A stretch of DNA of 8,746 nt from positions 1 through 8,746 of the forward strand of contig CALHZD010000109.1 of assembly GCA_938040985.1 (NCBI GenBank). The letters run 5' to 3'. The position numbers were made by a program, and so were the translations under genes. A model generated the notes under the pieces. That model was not told the origin of the DNA. It ran no database searches and was given only the letters and a program-made list of their open reading frames with translations. Positions within the stretch are counted from its first letter, which is position 1. Every line of letters starts with the position of its first letter. Source of the DNA: an uncultured Propionivibrio sp. (lineage in GTDB: Bacteria; Pseudomonadota; Gammaproteobacteria; Burkholderiales; Rhodocyclaceae). Shown here piece after piece: positions 6,836 through 8,746 of the stretch.

Positions 6836-7228
6836 ATGAGCACCCGCCGCCCAACCCGCAGCCAGATTGAGAAAATCGTTGTCGCCGCCCTGGAAGACAT
6901 CAAGGGCAAGGAAATCGAGGTGATCAACACGAAAAAGCTGACGTCGCTGTTCGAGAGCATCGTCATTGCCAGCGGTGACTCCAACCGGCAGGTGCGTTCG
7001 CTGGCGCGCAACGTGACCGACAAGGCGCGCGAGGCCGGCATCGACATCCTGTCAACCGAAGGCGAGGATGCGGGCGAATGGGTGCTCGTCGATCTCGGCG
7101 ACGTCGTCGTGCATATCATGCAGCCGGCCATCCGCAGCTACTACAACCTGGAAGAACTCTGGGGCGGCAAAGGGCCGCTGCGCGTGCGCGAGGCCACTCA
7201 ATCTCAGGCAACGGATGCCTCCGCGTAA
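6836..7228 (+). CDS. rsfS: Ribosomal silencing factor RsfS
   Basis: RsfS binds ribosomal protein uL14 on the 50S subunit and blocks joining with 30S when nutrients are short. The 130-residue product covers the whole Iojap/RsfS domain: KEIEVINTKKLTSLFESIVIASG (25-47), SNRQVRSLARNV (49-60), GEWVLVDLGDVVVHIMQP (80-97) and YYNLEELWG (102-110). The start at 6836 matches the usual N-terminus. GGAG at 6819-6822 is 13 nt away, inside the nadD 3' end, so coupling to nadD is likely. The last ~20 residues are a polar tail beyond the conserved domain. Its stop codon lies in the loop of a small hairpin before rlmH. Confidence 0.95.
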   Translation: MSTRRPTRSQIEKIVVAALEDIKGKEIEVINTKKLTSLFESIVIASGDSNRQVRSLARNVTDKAREAGIDILSTEGEDAGEWVLVDLGDVVVHIMQPAIRSYYNLEELWGGKGPLRVREATQSQATDASA

Positions 7229-7234
7229 GCGAGG
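7218..7234 (+). promoter_or_regulatory. Hairpin over the rsfS stop and rlmH Shine-Dalgarno
   Basis: CCU-C-CGC (7218-7224) can pair with GCG-AGG (7229-7234), with C7221 bulged, across a GUAA loop of the stable GNRA type. The UAA stop of rsfS (7226-7228) lies in that loop. The GAGG of the rlmH SD (7231-7234) forms the 3' arm. A ribosome ending rsfS would melt it, which would couple rlmH translation to rsfS. This is inference from a short stem. Confidence 0.35.
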
Positions 7235-7248
7235 GGACGTAACAGCCG

Positions 7249-7719
7249 ATGAAACTGGGCATTCTGGCGGTGGGGCACCGGCTGCCGGGCTGGGTGGCGG
7301 AAGGCTGCGAGGAATATCTCAAACGGCTGCCGCGCGAACTGTCGGTGAGCGTGACCGAAATCAAGCCCGAAGCGCGCGCTGGCAAAACCCGCGCGCAACT
7401 GCTGGCCGCGGAAAAAACGCGCCTGCTGGCGGCTCTGCCGGGATATGCGCGGATCGTTGTCCTCGACGAGCGTGGCGAAGATCTGCCTACGATGCAGCTG
7501 GCGCAGCGCCTGCAAGACTGGCTGCGCGAAGGCGGTGATACCGCTTTTGTCATTGGCGGCGCCGACGGCCTTGATGAAGACATCAAACAGCGTGCCCACA
7601 TGAGGCTGCGCCTTTCCAGCCTGACCCTGCCGCATGCGCTGGCGCGGCTGGTGCTGTGCGAGCAGCTTTATCGCGTGGTCAGCATCGTCAAGAACCACCC
7701 TTATCACCGGGAGGGCTGA
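7249..7719 (+). CDS. rlmH: 23S rRNA (pseudouridine1915-N3)-methyltransferase RlmH
   Basis: RlmH is a SPOUT-class enzyme that uses S-adenosylmethionine to methylate pseudouridine 1915 in helix 69 of 23S rRNA, acting on assembled 70S ribosomes. The protein is 156 residues, the usual length, and begins with the typical MKLGILAVGHRLPGWV. The trefoil-knot cofactor site is seen as IGGADGL (102-108), LSSLTLPHALAR (122-133) and the C-terminal NHPYHR (149-154). 'GGADG' in place of 'GGPEG' is normal in betaproteobacteria as far as I recall. The likely SD GAGGGG (7231-7236) is unusually far (12 nt) from the ATG. It follows rsfS by 20 bp, a widespread gene pair. Confidence 0.96.
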   Translation: MKLGILAVGHRLPGWVAEGCEEYLKRLPRELSVSVTEIKPEARAGKTRAQLLAAEKTRLLAALPGYARIVVLDERGEDLPTMQLAQRLQDWLREGGDTAFVIGGADGLDEDIKQRAHMRLRLSSLTLPHALARLVLCEQLYRVVSIVKNHPYHREG

Positions 7720-7884
7720 GTAGTCGTGTCCGCCCGGCATCTCTCCAACCATCCGACGCAGAGGACGCGATCATCCGTACTGCCAGCGCAGCGGCGAAGC
7801 GAAGCGCGTGCAGCCCGATCAAACGATGGGGCGCGCCAATCGGCGGAGAAATGCGCTTTCTCAGCAATCACTCCATGACATGCC

Positions 7885-8565
7885 ATGAACGAAATAAGCT
7901 CTGAAACCACAATCGATATGCCCGAAATTGCCGCCAGCGAAGCGGTCGATGACATTGAGGCGCCGCAGATTTATCTCGCCTCACGCAGCCCGCGCCGGCG
8001 TGAGCTGCTCAAGCAGATTGGCATCCGTTTCCGGCCGCTGCTCTTTCGCCTGCCGCCGCGCGAAGACCCGGAAGTCAGTGAGGCGGTATTGCCCGGCGAG
8101 GCGGCGATCGACTACGTGCAGCGCATCGCCCTGGCCAAGGCGGAACATGGCCGGCGGCTGGTGACCTGGCGCAATCTGCCGCCGTGTCCGGTACTGGCGG
8201 CGGATACGACGATCGAATTTGAAGGCGAAATCATCGGCAAACCGGCGGATGAGGAAGACGCCGTGCGTATTCTCAAACGCCTCTCCGGACAAACCCATCG
8301 CGTATTGACGGCCGTGTCGGTCACCGATGCGGCGCACATCGAATCGGCGCTATCGATCAGCGAAGTCCGCTTTTCTCCGCTTGATGAAGCGGGCATCCGC
8401 CGCTACGTCGCCACCGGCGAGCCGCTCGACAAAGCAGGGGCTTATGGCATCCAGGGCGGCGCGGGGCTGTTCATCCAGCATCTGGTCGGCAGCTTCAGCG
8501 GCGTCGTCGGGCTGCCGCTCTTTGAAACCGGCGAATTGCTGCGGCAGTTCGAGGTCCTGCCCTGA
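7885..8565 (+). CDS. maf: Maf-family nucleotide pyrophosphatase (YhdE-like, dTTP/UTP type)
   Basis: Maf proteins hydrolyse nucleoside triphosphates, including modified ones, to monophosphate and pyrophosphate. The 226-residue product shows IYLASRSPRRRELL (29-42), DTTIEFEGEIIGKP (107-120), LSGQTHRVLTAV (133-144), YGIQGGAG (187-194) and SFSGVVGLPLFET (203-215). The DTxI..GKP, YGIQG and VVGLPL signatures resemble the YhdE (dTTP/UTP) branch rather than the YceF (m7GTP) branch. The start is uncertain. ATG 7885 gives an unusual acidic 28-residue extension before the conserved IYLASRSP, ATG 7918 shortens it by 11, and neither has a clear SD. It is separated from rlmH by a 165-bp gap with no gene, so it may have its own promoter, which I could not identify. 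Confidence 0.93.
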   Translation: MNEISSETTIDMPEIAASEAVDDIEAPQIYLASRSPRRRELLKQIGIRFRPLLFRLPPREDPEVSEAVLPGEAAIDYVQRIALAKAEHGRRLVTWRNLPPCPVLAADTTIEFEGEIIGKPADEEDAVRILKRLSGQTHRVLTAVSVTDAAHIESALSISEVRFSPLDEAGIRRYVATGEPLDKAGAYGIQGGAGLFIQHLVGSFSGVVGLPLFETGELLRQFEVLP

Positions 8566-8570
8566 GATAG

Positions 8571-8642
8571 CGGCTTCCTTTGCCCAAATACGGCGCTGCT
8601 ATGTTGGCCTGAGCTTGCCGTACTGAATGTACTGTCAGCGGC
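8571..8642. repeat. Intergenic repeat element, copy 1 (after maf)
   Basis: This copy holds CTTCCTTTGCCCAAATACGG at its left end and CTTGCCGTA...TACTGTCAGCGGC (8614-8642) at its right. Against copy 2, the left block matches 18 of 22 positions and the right block 23 of 29, with the differences gathered in the 7-nt centre (8623-8629). The right block is flanked by GCCG/CGGC and could fold. It resembles the short palindromic repeats scattered between genes in betaproteobacteria. Confidence 0.7.
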
Positions 8643-8666
8643 CTGTCGCCTTGTCTTTGGGCAAAG
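8578..8666. repeat. 11-bp perfect inverted repeat spanning copy 1
   Basis: CTTTGCCCAAA (8578-8588) and TTTGGGCAAAG (8656-8666) are perfect reverse complements with 67 bp between them. They could act as terminal inverted repeats of a small non-autonomous element or as the base of a large RNA stem-loop after maf. No target-site duplication is evident. The second copy (CTTTACTAAAA, 8685-8695) has lost this symmetry or never had it. Confidence 0.6.
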
Positions 8667-8677
8667 TCGAGCCATAG

Positions 8678-8746
8678 CGTCTTCCTTTACTAAAATACTG
8701 CGTTGGCTCGCCTTGCCGTATTACTCATACTGTCAGCGGCTCGCCG
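8678..8746. repeat. Intergenic repeat element, copy 2 (cut by the window edge)
   Basis: A second copy starts 107 bp after the first, with CTTCCTTTACTAAAATACTG (8681-8700) and CTTGCCGTA...TACTGTCAGCGGC (8712-8740). It lacks about 9 bp found in the middle of copy 1. It runs into the end of the window, so more copies may follow. Confidence 0.65.

Noticed and set aside
7707..7737. CCGGG/CCCGG stem after rlmH as a terminator
   Set aside because: Five pairs with a long loop and no T-tract; too weak to call.

Overview
This is a GC-rich chromosomal window that most likely comes from a betaproteobacterium, plausibly Rhodocyclales or a relative. Three things point there: two tandem BPSS1780-type membrane proteins, a DUF2782 lipoprotein-like/secreted protein near polA, and an RlmH of the 'IGGADGLD' type. 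The exact genus cannot be read from the sequence. Nearly all the coding capacity is conserved housekeeping; I see no defence system, toxin, integrase, transposase, tRNA or rRNA.

Layout: positions 1-419 carry no gene. They hold a degenerate tandem array of about ten units of roughly 32 or 40 nt, lying just beyond the 3' end of polA. polA (420-3242, minus) encodes a complete three-domain DNA polymerase I whose linker contains a short palindrome resembling the array unit. Only 42 bp away and divergent from it is a LOG-family nucleotide hydrolase gene (3285-4010, plus). After a 129-bp spacer containing phased GTGTT motifs comes a small exported DUF2782 protein (4140-4499), followed by a weak terminator-like structure.

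A compact plus-strand cluster follows: two adjacent BPSS1780-family membrane proteins (4603-5343 and 5349-6125), nadD (6136-6828), rsfS (6836-7228) and rlmH (7249-7719). Gaps are 5, 10, 7 and 20 bp, so co-transcription and translational coupling are likely. nadD supplies NAD, rsfS silences the large ribosomal subunit, and rlmH modifies 23S rRNA, so the core of the cluster joins nucleotide cofactor supply with ribosome control. A 165-bp gap precedes maf (7885-8565), a nucleotide pyrophosphatase. The window ends (8571-8746) in two tandem copies of a palindrome-containing intergenic repeat, the second cut by the window edge.

The most interesting material is non-coding: the polA-distal hairpin array, its apparent relative inside the polA linker, and the repeat pair after maf. 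These look like dispersed palindromic repeat families rather than a new enzymatic system, and their function is unknown.
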